Shown here: piece by piece, positions 49,303-57,493 of the stretch
Layout of the letters: every line of letters begins with the position of its first letter
Numbering within the stretch: position 1 is the first letter of the stretch
Origin: Streptomyces albus subsp. albus
GTDB taxonomy: Bacteria; Actinomycetota; Actinomycetes; Streptomycetales; Streptomycetaceae
DNA: 64,000 nt
NCBI RefSeq assembly: GCF_000725885.1
Contig: NZ_JODR01000008.1
Span: 124,001 to 188,000, forward strand
Direction of reading: 5' to 3'
The notes under the pieces: model-generated
The model's database searches: none
The model's input: the letters and a program-made list of their open reading frames with translations, nothing else
What the model was told of the DNA's origin: nothing
Translations under genes and position numbers: made by a program

Positions 49303-49530
49303 TTACGCGGCCTGTTCCCCCTTGCAGTGGGCAAGGAACTGGACCCACGCCTCGCGGGGGAAGACGAGAGTGAGCCGGCTGGCGTCCCCGCGCTGTTTGG
49401 TGTCCCGCACCGGGACCGTGGCGTCGAGGTTGGTGGCGACTTCGACGCAGTCGCCATGGGCTCCGCTGTAGCTGCTGGTACGCCAGGCCGGTCTCTGCGC
49501 CTGATTCTGGCTGGGGCAACGACTTCTCAT
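49303..49530 (-). CDS. DUF397 domain protein (copy 2)
   Basis: A 75-residue DUF397 protein paralogous to copy 1: AWRTSSYSGAHGDCVEVA then the same 20-residue core, ending VFPREAWVQFLAHCKGEQAA. Its ATG at 49530 overlaps the stop of the HTH gene by 4 bp, so the pair is translationally coupled: the standard HTH-DUF397 unit. Copy 1 is probably derived from this one. Confidence 0.9.
   Translation of the reverse strand: MRSRCPSQNQAQRPAWRTSSYSGAHGDCVEVATNLDATVPVRDTKQRGDASRLTLVFPREAWVQFLAHCKGEQAA
49382..49449. repeat. Near-identical 68-bp segment shared by the two DUF397 genes (copy B)
   Basis: Partner of 48898-48965, offset 484 bp, same orientation. Confidence 0.85.
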
Positions 49531-50399
49531 TGTTTGGCCTTCGCTGCTATGCGCTTGATCATCGCCACCGAATCCGCTGGAGGGAGGGCATTGGTGCGAG
49601 CATCGTCGAAGAGCGCTCGGTAGCTCACCACTTCCGCCTCCCGTTCGACCCATGTGTTGCGGGTCGCTGTCTCCGACAGCACCAGGTCGAGTGCCGTCGG
49701 CTGCGGGAAGCCGAGCAGCACGTAAGGACCGAGCATACTCGCGTGCGCACCGCGGGAGAACGGGAGCACTTGGAGGGTGATGTTCGGCCGGTCGGCGAGG
49801 TCGACGAGGGCCGCGAGCTGCTCGGCCATCACGGCGGGGCCGCCGACCTGCTGGTGCAGAACGCCTTCGGCCAGGACTGCCCAGAAATGCATGGGGTCCT
49901 CGCCCGTGAGCCGGCGCTGCCGGGCCATGCGGACCTGCACGACCTGATCGATCTCCTCGGGCGTCTTCCAGCTTCGTGACGTGACGGCGATGGCACGCGC
50001 GTATTCGGCGGTCTGCAGCAGACCCGGAACGACCTGCACCTGGAAGGTGCGGATCTGGGAACAGATGGCTTCCATCTCGATCTGGTCCCGGTAGGCGTCG
50101 CTCAGCACGGAGCTGTACTCGTGCCACCAGCCATCACGGCGTCGGCGGTTGGCGCGGCGCGCCAGCGCCGTGAGCCGTTCCCGGGTCCGGGTGTCCGAGA
50201 TGCCGTAGGCGGTGACGAGGGCGTTCAGGTCCGGCAGCCGGACCGGCACGTGCCCGTTCTCCATGCGGCTGATCTTGCCCTTGGTGCAGTCGAGCACTGC
50301 GGCGGCATCAGCTGTGGAGAGACCGGCGGCTTCGCGGAACCGCCGCAGTTCGTCCCCGAGTTGGCGGCCGAGCACGGTGGATGGCTTCACAGGTGGCAT
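49527..50399 (-). CDS. WhiJ-like XRE-family regulator (HTH plus DUF5753)
   Basis: A 290-residue regulator. An N-terminal Cro/XRE HTH (LGDELRRFREAAGLSTADAA then CTKGKISRMENG, about 15-70) is followed by the DUF5753 domain (IRTFQVQVVPGLLQTAEYAR, VVQVRMARQRRLTGEDP, VVLPFSRGAHASMLGPYVLL) typical of WhiJ and BldB-associated proteins. ATG 50399 is chosen because it begins the conserved VLGRQLGDELRR lead; the frame is open to 50477. It forms with the DUF397 and divergent ATPase genes the recurrent three-gene development-regulating cassette of Streptomyces. Confidence 0.92.
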   Translation of the reverse strand: MPPVKPSTVLGRQLGDELRRFREAAGLSTADAAAVLDCTKGKISRMENGHVPVRLPDLNALVTAYGISDTRTRERLTALARRANRRRRDGWWHEYSSVLSDAYRDQIEMEAICSQIRTFQVQVVPGLLQTAEYARAIAVTSRSWKTPEEIDQVVQVRMARQRRLTGEDPMHFWAVLAEGVLHQQVGGPAVMAEQLAALVDLADRPNITLQVLPFSRGAHASMLGPYVLLGFPQPTALDLVLSETATRNTWVEREAEVVSYRALFDDARTNALPPADSVAMIKRIAAKAKQ

Positions 50400-50585
50400 G
50401 TCCCAGTGGGTATCAGAGCGTGGACCAGGGGCTCCAGCGGTTCCCTGAAAGAGTGAATCGTGCGGCCGATTCGGCATTCAACGTTGCACCATTCATCGCG
50501 CGCCCTCCAGGCTGCTGCGCAGCAGCCGAACTCCGGCCGCGCAGCGGGGATTCAGTTGAAGCCGACCTCTTGAACCGGAGCCGCA

Positions 50586-51227
50586 ATGGCCGACAAGCAC
50601 GACGACGAGACGTATGACGTGAGCTTCCACATCCCCCGCACGCGGCGGAGCGTGCCCCGCGCGCGGGGGATGGTCCGCGCCGTGCTCACGGCCTGGGGCG
50701 TGAGCACCGGCACGGCGGCCGACACCGAACTGATCCTGTCGGAGCTGGTCACCAACGCCCTGAAGGCCCGCGCGCCGCGCGACCGCCGGATCGCCGTTCG
50801 TATCGCGCGGCAGGACGACGGCGGCGTACGCGTCGAGGTGAGCGACACCAACGCTGCCGAGCCGCAGCGGCGGCACCCCGCTCCGGGGGAGGACGAGGGC
50901 GGCTACGGCCTGCTCCTCGTCGACGCGCTGGCGCACCGGTGGGGTACGGAGCGCCGCGCGTGCGGCATCAGCAAGACGGTGTGGGCCCAGGTGCGGGGCG
51001 GTACCCCGGCCGAGCCGGCGGAGGTGAGCGCCGCCGCGCTGACCGTACGGCCAGGTCAGCGCGTCCACGCGCACGGCGCGTGGCGCACCGTACGGGCGGT
51101 CCGCAGCGAACCGTTCCTGACCGGGGGCCTCGCCCTGGTGCTCTCCCTGGACGAGGGCCCCGCCCTCCGCGTCTCGGCGGCGGAGACCCTCCAGGTACGG
51201 AGCGGCCCTGGGACGTGGGCGCCGTGA
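50586..51227 (+). CDS. AbaA-like ATP-binding protein (HATPase) of a WhiJ cassette
   Basis: A 213-residue protein with a GHKL ATPase domain: LILSELVTNALKAR is the N box, VRVEVSDTN the G1 strand, GYGLLLVDALAHRWG the lid. After about residue 140 a second small beta-rich segment (ALTVRPGQRVHAHGAWRTVRAV...) follows, which the RsbW type lacks. It diverges from the HTH gene across 186 bp and completes a whiJ-like locus. Whether it phosphorylates a partner is not known. Confidence 0.88.
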   Translation: MADKHDDETYDVSFHIPRTRRSVPRARGMVRAVLTAWGVSTGTAADTELILSELVTNALKARAPRDRRIAVRIARQDDGGVRVEVSDTNAAEPQRRHPAPGEDEGGYGLLLVDALAHRWGTERRACGISKTVWAQVRGGTPAEPAEVSAAALTVRPGQRVHAHGAWRTVRAVRSEPFLTGGLALVLSLDEGPALRVSAAETLQVRSGPGTWAP

Positions 51228-51408
51228 ACGCCCGACAGGGTGGCCGGGTCGGCCACCGTCGCAGGCCGGAAGGTCGAATGCACATCCAGATTCTTGCCGG
51301 GCGGCTGCAAGTCCCCTTGCCGGCACGACGGGGAGGTCTTTGCGACGCCTTGCAACCGGGCGTTCGCTCACTGTTAGGCTTGAGGGTGGACTTGATGTTG
51401 GGGGCTGG

Positions 51409-51822
51409 ATGTCGTTCGAAGAAGAGTGGGCGCAGCTTCGCGCTGAGGCAGACCGCCGCCGACGTGACTCACTCCAATTGGCCAGTTCCGACACCCCCGG
51501 GCCGGGACCTACGGGCGCACCAAATCTGTACCTGGATGACGACCCGGTGCGGACCAAGGCGAAGCGCGTCCACGACAACAAGGGCGAGAACAAAGCCAAG
51601 CTCGATGACGCTGAGACACCTGGTCGTACACATAAGGGGTGGGATGCTGGGGCGGCCAGTAATGAATGTGTTGCGGCGTGGCAGAAGCGTCTCAGGGAAT
51701 TCAGTGATGTCATCGACGACGCGGCCGACGCTCTGACCAAAGCAATGGACAAGCAAATCAGTGAGGACTATTCAGTGTACTCGCGGATGAGAAAGGCCGC
51801 CGACTGGATGGAGCACAGCTGA
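51409..51822 (+). CDS. Helical ESX-like small protein, first gene of a possible type VII-linked operon
   Basis: A 137-residue acidic, helical protein without a signal peptide. A charged N-terminal helix (SFEEEWAQLRAEADRRRRDS) is separated by a Pro/Gly-rich linker from a long C-terminal helix pair (GWDAGAASNECVAAWQKRL ... FSDVIDDAADALTKAM ... YSVYSRMRKAADWMEHS). Helical hairpins beside WXG100 genes often act as secretion partners, which is an inference here. ATG 51409 follows GGGGGCTGG; TAGGCT lies at 51376. Base composition is clearly lower in G+C than the flanking genes. The stop and the next ATG share one base (TGATG). Confidence 0.75.
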   Translation: MSFEEEWAQLRAEADRRRRDSLQLASSDTPGPGPTGAPNLYLDDDPVRTKAKRVHDNKGENKAKLDDAETPGRTHKGWDAGAASNECVAAWQKRLREFSDVIDDAADALTKAMDKQISEDYSVYSRMRKAADWMEHS

Positions 51823-53177
51823 TGCCGGTGTCTGTGTCCGACCTGAGGGAGGCGAAACCGCAGCAGTGGCGGGATGCGGCGGATGATATTGCCAGGGCTG
51901 CCAAAAAATGCGGACAGATGGCCAGTTTCGCAGGCGACGAAGTCGCAAAAACATTGGGGCAGTGCTGGAAGGGGGACACCGGGGAGTCCGCCCGTAGAAG
52001 ATTCGTGAAGCATGCTGAGGATTTTTCAGCGGCGAAGGAAGTACTGCAATCCCTGGTGAAAGTGTACGATACTCTGGCCGACGAGATAGAAGGGGCGCAG
52101 TCATCGCTCGAAAGTGTTCTTGACTATGCCCGTAAACATGATCTGAAGATACAAGAGAGCGGCCGGGTGCAGCTCGATCACCCGGTTGCGTCGAAGCCGG
52201 GCAGCGATTCCCACATGGAACCGGTAGATCACGCCCAGATGCTTGTCGACGAGGCGCTGAACAGAGCCAACAAGGCCGACGTCGAGGCAGCGCGTGACTT
52301 GCGGACCATAGCGGGGCTGACGAACGTATCGGATGTCGCACTGATTCGCCAAGCGTTGGAGGATGATTCTCCGCTTGCTCTTGCGCTCAGGCTCAATCAG
52401 GGGCGAGGGGACATTCACCCGATCAATGTGTCGCAGTCGCAATTGCGTGCCGTTGAAAATGCTGCTCGCGAGACAGGGATCAGTAAGAAATTGCTTCTTT
52501 CCATCCTGTGGCAGGAGCAGCAATGGTACCAGAATATTGACCCGGGATTGAATGGGCCGGCTTCCTGGGTGGGGAGATTCACCAATCAGATTTTCCAGGA
52601 AACCATAAAGCCGGACAAATCGCTGGGGATCACCCACATTAAGCCAGACACTGCCCGGCAGGTCCTCCGAGCCCATCCGGAACAGTTTACGCATAATGGG
52701 GCCCCGTTGAGCAGGATGGATGACAGCCAGCTCAGCAAGTACATCGAGGAGCATCCCAACGACGCCATCAGAATGAGCGCCTATCACCTTCGTGATCTAC
52801 GTGCCAACGGTTACGGAGGAGGTACGGACAAAGCACTCTTCACTCTCTATGCAGCGGATACTCCTGATGTACGGGAGAAGAACGAGGCATACGGTGATGA
52901 ATCCGATATGAGAGGTGGAGACATCAAGGCTCGGGGGCGGAACTGGGATAGGATCTCGCCGTACATTGATGATGCCATGGCCTGGGAGCGGTTGACCGAA
53001 AAGGAAAGAGCTGCCGCCGTCAGGCAACTGGAAGCCCAGACGCCGGCCGGGCACCACATCTCTTTGGACCCGATCTACGCTGCGGGAGGGCCGACCACCG
53101 GCACGGGCACGGGCGCGCCGAAACCCGGTACTCCGGCACCGAGCCCCGGCCCCTCTCCTACACCTCCGGCCCACTGA
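51822..53177 (+). CDS. WXG100 protein fused to a lytic-transglycosylase-like domain
   Basis: A 451-residue protein. Residues 5-110 are a WXG100 helical hairpin with the turn motif W49-K-G51 (GQCWKGDTGE). After a linker, 203-375 looks like a lysozyme/SLT fold: LLLSILWQEQQWY gives a candidate catalytic Glu at 232, SLGITHIKPDTA (267-278) parallels the S-x-G-L-M-Q-I-x-P-x-TA motif, NDAIRMSAYHLRDLRANGYGG and ALFTLYAA match the later helices. The tail is Pro/Thr/Gly-rich, as in cell-wall proteins. There is no Sec signal, so export by type VII secretion is plausible. Codon use is less G+C-biased, suggesting transfer. The enzymatic assignment is an inference. Confidence 0.78.
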   Translation: MPVSVSDLREAKPQQWRDAADDIARAAKKCGQMASFAGDEVAKTLGQCWKGDTGESARRRFVKHAEDFSAAKEVLQSLVKVYDTLADEIEGAQSSLESVLDYARKHDLKIQESGRVQLDHPVASKPGSDSHMEPVDHAQMLVDEALNRANKADVEAARDLRTIAGLTNVSDVALIRQALEDDSPLALALRLNQGRGDIHPINVSQSQLRAVENAARETGISKKLLLSILWQEQQWYQNIDPGLNGPASWVGRFTNQIFQETIKPDKSLGITHIKPDTARQVLRAHPEQFTHNGAPLSRMDDSQLSKYIEEHPNDAIRMSAYHLRDLRANGYGGGTDKALFTLYAADTPDVREKNEAYGDESDMRGGDIKARGRNWDRISPYIDDAMAWERLTEKERAAAVRQLEAQTPAGHHISLDPIYAAGGPTTGTGTGAPKPGTPAPSPGPSPTPPAH

Positions 53178-53188
53178 CACGGAGACGC

Positions 53189-54025
53189 ATGCATACGAGG
53201 ACGTCGAGGCCGTACTCAAGGCTGACTGTCACGCTGGCTGCGGTTTCACTACTGATGACAAGTGCTTGCGGACTGGGCGGGGATGACTCCCCGCCGCCGT
53301 TGAAGCGGATGCCTCGGTCCGTCCCGGAGAAGCCGCTCTATCGCGACGCTTCTGCGGTCGTCGACAAACTGACCGATGCGGGGCTGCCTTGCAAAGTGGT
53401 CCGCAAGGCCCCTGAGGTCGAGGGCCGGCTGCCTGCTCTCACCTGCCGCGCCACTGTCGACGGGGAGACGTTCGAGAGCGAGATCGCGGTGTCACCTCCG
53501 CGCGACTTCAATCGGGACGAGATCGGCGACACGATTGCCGCACGTCGTGAGTCGACACCGCACCGGGCGGTCGTGGCGGCCGGTAACTGGTTCGTCGACG
53601 TGGCCGACCCCCAGTTCGCTCCTCGCTTCGCCCAGGCACTGGGAGGAGTGGTGCTGAAACCGGCTGCGAGTACCGAAGTCCCGGAGTACCGGCTTCCTCG
53701 CATTCCTCACAAGCCTCGCTACGCCAGTCCGCAGGACGTGGCTGACCGTTTGGGCCGGATCGCGGGTTGCCGCGACCGGGAAACGACTCCGACCGGCGGT
53801 ATCGCCTGCAACACGGGCAATCCCCGGGACTCCAACTGCGCCGTTGTGTCGGTGTATTCCTCAGAGGCCAAGCGCGACGAAGAGTTGCGTAGAACGATTC
53901 GGTACAAGAATGTGCCTGTACGGATCGTGACGGCCGGGAACTGGTCGGTGAATCTTTGCGACTTCGGGCTTGCCGACGAGGTGGCGAAGTCGATGGGCGG
54001 CGTCGTGGTCTCGTACGGCGGATGA
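53189..54025 (+). CDS. Lipoprotein with two related domains
   Basis: A 278-residue lipoprotein: the signal ends LLMTSAC with Cys27 lipidated. The mature part holds two similar halves of about 100 residues, each starting with a helix (ASAVVDKLTDAG / PQDVADRLGRIAG) and ending GNWFVDVADPQFAPRFAQALGGVV or GNWSVNLCDFGLADEVAKSMGGVV. Paired Cys in both halves suggest disulfides. It starts 11 bp after the WXG100-hydrolase gene behind GGAGACGC and is surely in its operon; the position fits an envelope partner or protector, but family and function are unknown to me. Confidence 0.82.
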   Translation: MHTRTSRPYSRLTVTLAAVSLLMTSACGLGGDDSPPPLKRMPRSVPEKPLYRDASAVVDKLTDAGLPCKVVRKAPEVEGRLPALTCRATVDGETFESEIAVSPPRDFNRDEIGDTIAARRESTPHRAVVAAGNWFVDVADPQFAPRFAQALGGVVLKPAASTEVPEYRLPRIPHKPRYASPQDVADRLGRIAGCRDRETTPTGGIACNTGNPRDSNCAVVSVYSSEAKRDEELRRTIRYKNVPVRIVTAGNWSVNLCDFGLADEVAKSMGGVVVSYGG

Positions 54026-54081
54026 TGCGGCGACGGCGGCTGTCCACGCGGGACTCGCGAGGACAGCCGCCACCTGGTCGG

Positions 54082-54837
54082 CTACCGGTTGGTGAAGATG
54101 TTGCCCTGGTTCTGGCCGCGGGCCCCCTGCGCGCCCATGCCGTACTGGGCGAGCAGCCCGTTCGCGCCCTCCGCGCCCTGCGGCGGCAGCAGTTCGCTGG
54201 GCTGGACGAGGGCGTAGCCCTGGCCCAGGAAGGACAGCTCCCAGCCCTCGCCGGTGGTGCCGCGGCGGCGCCAGACGCCCTGGGAGGAGGTCTGGGCCTG
54301 CATCTGGACGCGCAGCCCGCTGGACCAGGCGACGACGGCGTCCGCGTCGGCGTTGACGTAGGTGTCCGGGGTGACGTTCAGCAGCAGGGGCTCGCCCGAG
54401 GTCATCAGGGCGACCTTGCCCTGCCCGGTGATGTTGAGGTTGTACGCACCGGTGCCCGAGATGCCGAACTGGCTGTCCACGGAGATGATCTCGTGGTGCA
54501 GGGTCGAGTCCATGGCCAGGACGTACGCGGCGTCCACGGTCAGCCCGTCCCGGTCGACGTCCACCACGTGGACGTACTGCGCCACGTTGGCGAGGAAGAC
54601 CGTGCCCTGGCCGGAGCAGCGCATCAGCGGGAGGTGTTCCTGGGCGGGGCCGCGGCGCTGGCCCTGTGACTGGTACTCGGCGTCGAACTCGATCAGCCCC
54701 TGGTAGGCGACCATGGAGCCCTGCCGGGCCAGTACGTCGTCGTGGCCGGTCAGCTGGACCCGCAGGAGCTGCGGGTTCTGCACGGCGTAGCGGTCCTGGG
54801 TCTGGACCTCGGCGTATCCGAAGAGTGAACTCTGCAC
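54082..54837 (-). CDS. AIM24 family protein (first of three)
   Basis: A 251-residue AIM24/TraB-like beta-helix protein: LLRVQLTGHDDVLARQGSMVAYQG, LMRCSGQGTVFLANVAQYVH, ISGTGAYNLNITGQGKVALMTSG and DADAVVAWSSGLRVQM are the family blocks. AIM24 is named after a yeast mitochondrial protein; bacterial function is unknown. The C-terminal Gly/Gln-rich tail (GMGAQGARGQNQGN) is disordered. It lies 19 bp downstream of the second AIM24 gene on the minus strand, so all three AIM24 genes form one operon. Confidence 0.9.
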   Translation of the reverse strand: MQSSLFGYAEVQTQDRYAVQNPQLLRVQLTGHDDVLARQGSMVAYQGLIEFDAEYQSQGQRRGPAQEHLPLMRCSGQGTVFLANVAQYVHVVDVDRDGLTVDAAYVLAMDSTLHHEIISVDSQFGISGTGAYNLNITGQGKVALMTSGEPLLLNVTPDTYVNADADAVVAWSSGLRVQMQAQTSSQGVWRRRGTTGEGWELSFLGQGYALVQPSELLPPQGAEGANGLLAQYGMGAQGARGQNQGNIFTNR

Positions 54838-54856
54838 GGCTGTTCTCCTTCCCCCG

Positions 54857-55543
54857 TCAGCCCCGGATCCGGATGCGGTCCGTGCTGTCCTCGCTCGGCT
54901 GGACGACCACGAAGCCCTGGCCGGAGAAGGCGATCTGGTACGCCTCGCCGCTGCCCCGGCCGATCAGTGCGCCCGCCTTCATGCTGCGCTTGCCCTTCAT
55001 CTTCAGGCCGCTGGACCAGGCCACGAGCGCGTCGGGGTCCACGTAGGTTTCGTCCTCGCCGCGTCCGCAGTCCACCACGACGGGGGTGCCGCGCGTGGTG
55101 AGGGCGACCCATCCGGTGCCGCGTACGCCGACGTTGAACAGCCCCTGCCCGGCGAACTTGGCGAGGCCCTTGACGCGCTCGACGCCCCACTGGAGGTGCG
55201 CGTCGAAGGCGAGGAGATTGGTGCCGTTGACCGACAGCGACTCCTCGTTGAGGTTGACGCACACCACGTCGGCGCCGTAGTCGGCGAGGTAGAGGAGTCC
55301 GTCGCCGCGGCAGAGCATCAGCGGGTTCTGCTCGCCGGTCAGCCACTGGGAGGCCATCTGGCGGACGGCGGGCGGGTTGGCCTCGTACTGGACGAAGCCC
55401 TCGTAGGCCACCATCGAGCCCGGGCGGGCGAACAGGTCGTGGCCGGACTGCATGGCGACCTTCACCATATGGGCGCCGTGGTTCTGCATCCTTGCGGTGA
55501 CGGGCGCTGACGCGAAACCCGCGAGTGCTGCTGGCTGGTTCAT
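54857..55543 (-). CDS. AIM24 family protein (second)
   Basis: A 228-residue AIM24 protein with HDLFARPGSMVAYEGFVQYE, LMLCRGDGLLYLADYGADVV, GLFNVGVRGTGWVALTTRGT, DPDALVAWSSGLKMKGKRSM and a terminal FSGQGFVVVQPSED. Same core as its neighbours but shorter, without tail or fusion. ATG 55543 starts 13 bp after the stop of the TerD-AIM24 gene, implying co-transcription. Confidence 0.9.
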   Translation of the reverse strand: MNQPAALAGFASAPVTARMQNHGAHMVKVAMQSGHDLFARPGSMVAYEGFVQYEANPPAVRQMASQWLTGEQNPLMLCRGDGLLYLADYGADVVCVNLNEESLSVNGTNLLAFDAHLQWGVERVKGLAKFAGQGLFNVGVRGTGWVALTTRGTPVVVDCGRGEDETYVDPDALVAWSSGLKMKGKRSMKAGALIGRGSGEAYQIAFSGQGFVVVQPSEDSTDRIRIRG

Positions 55544-55556
55544 GACGGGCTCCCCC

Positions 55557-57491
55557 TCAGACCTCGTACGGCTGGACGACGATGAAGTTGCCGGGCGCGC
55601 CCCGGAACTGGAGGTTCACGCTCTCCCCGCTGTGCCCCGGGTAGGCGTTGCGGCGCAGCCGCACCTGGCTGGAGATGATGACCTGGGCCGCTGCCGACCA
55701 GGCGACGACGGCCTGTGCGTCGGCGAACGTCGTGGGCGTGACGGGCAGGACGACGGGCGCGCCCTGCGTCTTGACCACGACCGTGCCGGTGCCGCTGAAC
55801 TGCATGGTGAACAGCGCGCCGCCGGGAATGCCGTGGCCCTCGATCCGCCGTACCTCGTGCTGCAGCGACTCGTCGAAGGCGAGCACGTTGTCGGCCGAGA
55901 CGCACAGCGCGTCGCCCTGGAGCTCGACGGGGTGCACATGGGCCGCGTTCTCGGCGAAGAAGACCTGCCCGCGGCCGGTGCAGCGCATCAGTTGCATCTC
56001 CTGGCCGGTGGCGTTGCCGACCACGCGGCCGGTGAACCCGGCGCCCTTGTAGGAGAAGTCGACCTTGCCCTGGTAGAGCACCATGCTGCCCTGTTTGGCG
56101 AGCACGGGCTGTCCGTCGACGCCGATGTCGGCGCGGATCAGCGAGGGGTTCTGGAGCGTCCAGCGCTGCCCGGTGGGCACCTCGTGGAACTTCTGGAGGA
56201 CCGCCCCGACGCCGGCGGCCGGGCCCTGCGGGATCTGTGGTGCCTGCGGGGCCTGTCCGGCGCCGAACCCGCCGGGCTGCGGTGCGAACGGGTTGCCCAG
56301 CTGCTGGCCCCCGGGCGGGGTGGGCGGGCCGGGCTGCTGGGGCGGCTGGGGTGCCTGCGGTGCCTGGGGGTGTTGGGGAGCTGGGGGCGCCTGCGGGGCC
56401 TGGTGCTGCTGCGGGGGCTGAGGCATGCCCGGAGCCCCGAACTGCTGTCCGGGCGGCGGGCCCGGCTGGTGCGGCGGGCCCGGCTGGTGCGGCGGCTGGA
56501 CGGTTGCGGGGCCCGCCATCGTGGGCGCCCCGTGCATGTCCGGGGCGGGCGGCTGGGGGGCGTACGGTGCCTGCGGTTGCTGTGGCGCGTGCGGTTGCTG
56601 TGGCGCCTGCGCCTGGTGCGGCGCCTGCTGGTGCAGTGGAGGCTGCTGGTGTTCCGGGGGCTGGTGAGCCGCTGGTGCCTGCTGGTCGTAGTGGGGCGCC
56701 TGCGGCTGCGGTGCCTGCCCGTACTGCGGCGGGACCTGATGCGCCGGCGGCTCCTGCCCGTACGGCTGCGCCTGCGCCGGCTGCGGCGCCGGAGAGGGCT
56801 GGGGCGCCGGAGAGGGCTGCGCCTGCTGGGGTGCCTGCGGCTGCTGCGGCGTGGGGCCGGGGCCGGCCGGCGGTGCGAACCCGGGCGCCGGCTGCGGCGC
56901 CGCCGGAGCGCCACCGGGCGGGGCGAACCCGGGTGCCGTCGCGGCGGCACCCTCCTGTTCCTCGGCGATCTCACCGCCGAAGTTCTTCAGCAGCGCGTCC
57001 AGTCCGCCGTCGAAGCCCTGCCCGATCGCGGCGAACCGCCACACGTCGTCCTTGCGGTAGATGTCGCCCAGCATCACGGCGCGCTCGGTGCTGAACTCCG
57101 AGCCGTCGAAGGCGTAGCGGGCGACCTCCTCGCCGCCGGCCACGAGCCGGATCCAGCCGGGGCCGATCTGCGACATCTGCCCCGCGCCGTCCACCGTCGC
57201 CGTGAAGGAGAGCCGCTGCACGTGCTGCGGGATGCGCTCCAGCGTCACCCGGAACGACTCGGTGTCCCCGGCCTGCGGGCCCAGGAGCTGGAGGGACTCC
57301 TCGGGGGACTTGGGCTGGTTGAAGAAGATGAAGTAGCGGTCGTCGGAGAGCCGCTCCTGTGCGTCCAGCCCGAAACAGCTGATGTCGAAGGAGAGTCCGG
57401 CTCCGGCGATCTGCACTCCGACGTACAGATCCGTGCCCGCTGTCAGATCACTGATCCTGGCCTTGTGGCCGCGCTGGAATTCCCTGGGCAT
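55557..57491 (-). CDS. TerD-AIM24 fusion protein with Pro/Gln-rich linker
   Basis: A 644-residue protein, first gene of the operon. Residues 1-185 form a TerD domain (LTAGTDLYVGVQIAGAGLSF-like strand, DDRYFIFFNQPKSPEE, VMLGDIYRKDDVWRFAAIGQGFDGGL), a Ca2+-binding fold of the tellurite-resistance/chemical-stress family. About 190-430 is a Pro/Gln/Ala linker of PQQPQAPQ repeats. Residues 440-644 are an AIM24 domain (VLAKQGSMVLYQGKVDF, LMRCTGRGQVFFAENAAHVH, PGGALFTMQFSGTGTVVVKT). The ATG at 57491 sits about 10 bp after GGGGGACGG; open sequence far upstream is spurious. It probably scaffolds a membrane-linked stress complex; tellurite itself need not be the signal. Confidence 0.9.
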   Translation of the reverse strand: MPREFQRGHKARISDLTAGTDLYVGVQIAGAGLSFDISCFGLDAQERLSDDRYFIFFNQPKSPEESLQLLGPQAGDTESFRVTLERIPQHVQRLSFTATVDGAGQMSQIGPGWIRLVAGGEEVARYAFDGSEFSTERAVMLGDIYRKDDVWRFAAIGQGFDGGLDALLKNFGGEIAEEQEGAAATAPGFAPPGGAPAAPQPAPGFAPPAGPGPTPQQPQAPQQAQPSPAPQPSPAPQPAQAQPYGQEPPAHQVPPQYGQAPQPQAPHYDQQAPAAHQPPEHQQPPLHQQAPHQAQAPQQPHAPQQPQAPYAPQPPAPDMHGAPTMAGPATVQPPHQPGPPHQPGPPPGQQFGAPGMPQPPQQHQAPQAPPAPQHPQAPQAPQPPQQPGPPTPPGGQQLGNPFAPQPGGFGAGQAPQAPQIPQGPAAGVGAVLQKFHEVPTGQRWTLQNPSLIRADIGVDGQPVLAKQGSMVLYQGKVDFSYKGAGFTGRVVGNATGQEMQLMRCTGRGQVFFAENAAHVHPVELQGDALCVSADNVLAFDESLQHEVRRIEGHGIPGGALFTMQFSGTGTVVVKTQGAPVVLPVTPTTFADAQAVVAWSAAAQVIISSQVRLRRNAYPGHSGESVNLQFRGAPGNFIVVQPYEV

Positions 57492-57493
57492 AC

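Noticed and set aside
49025..49519. A 164-codon minus-strand protein covering DUF397 copy 2 in another frame
   Set aside because: Its first two thirds are an out-of-frame reading of the DUF397 gene and intergenic DNA; only the last 42 codons, coupled to the next gene, merit a low-confidence entry.
55557..57491. Tellurite resistance operon
   Set aside because: TerD alone, without TerB/TerC/TerZ, does not predict tellurite resistance; a general stress role is more cautious.
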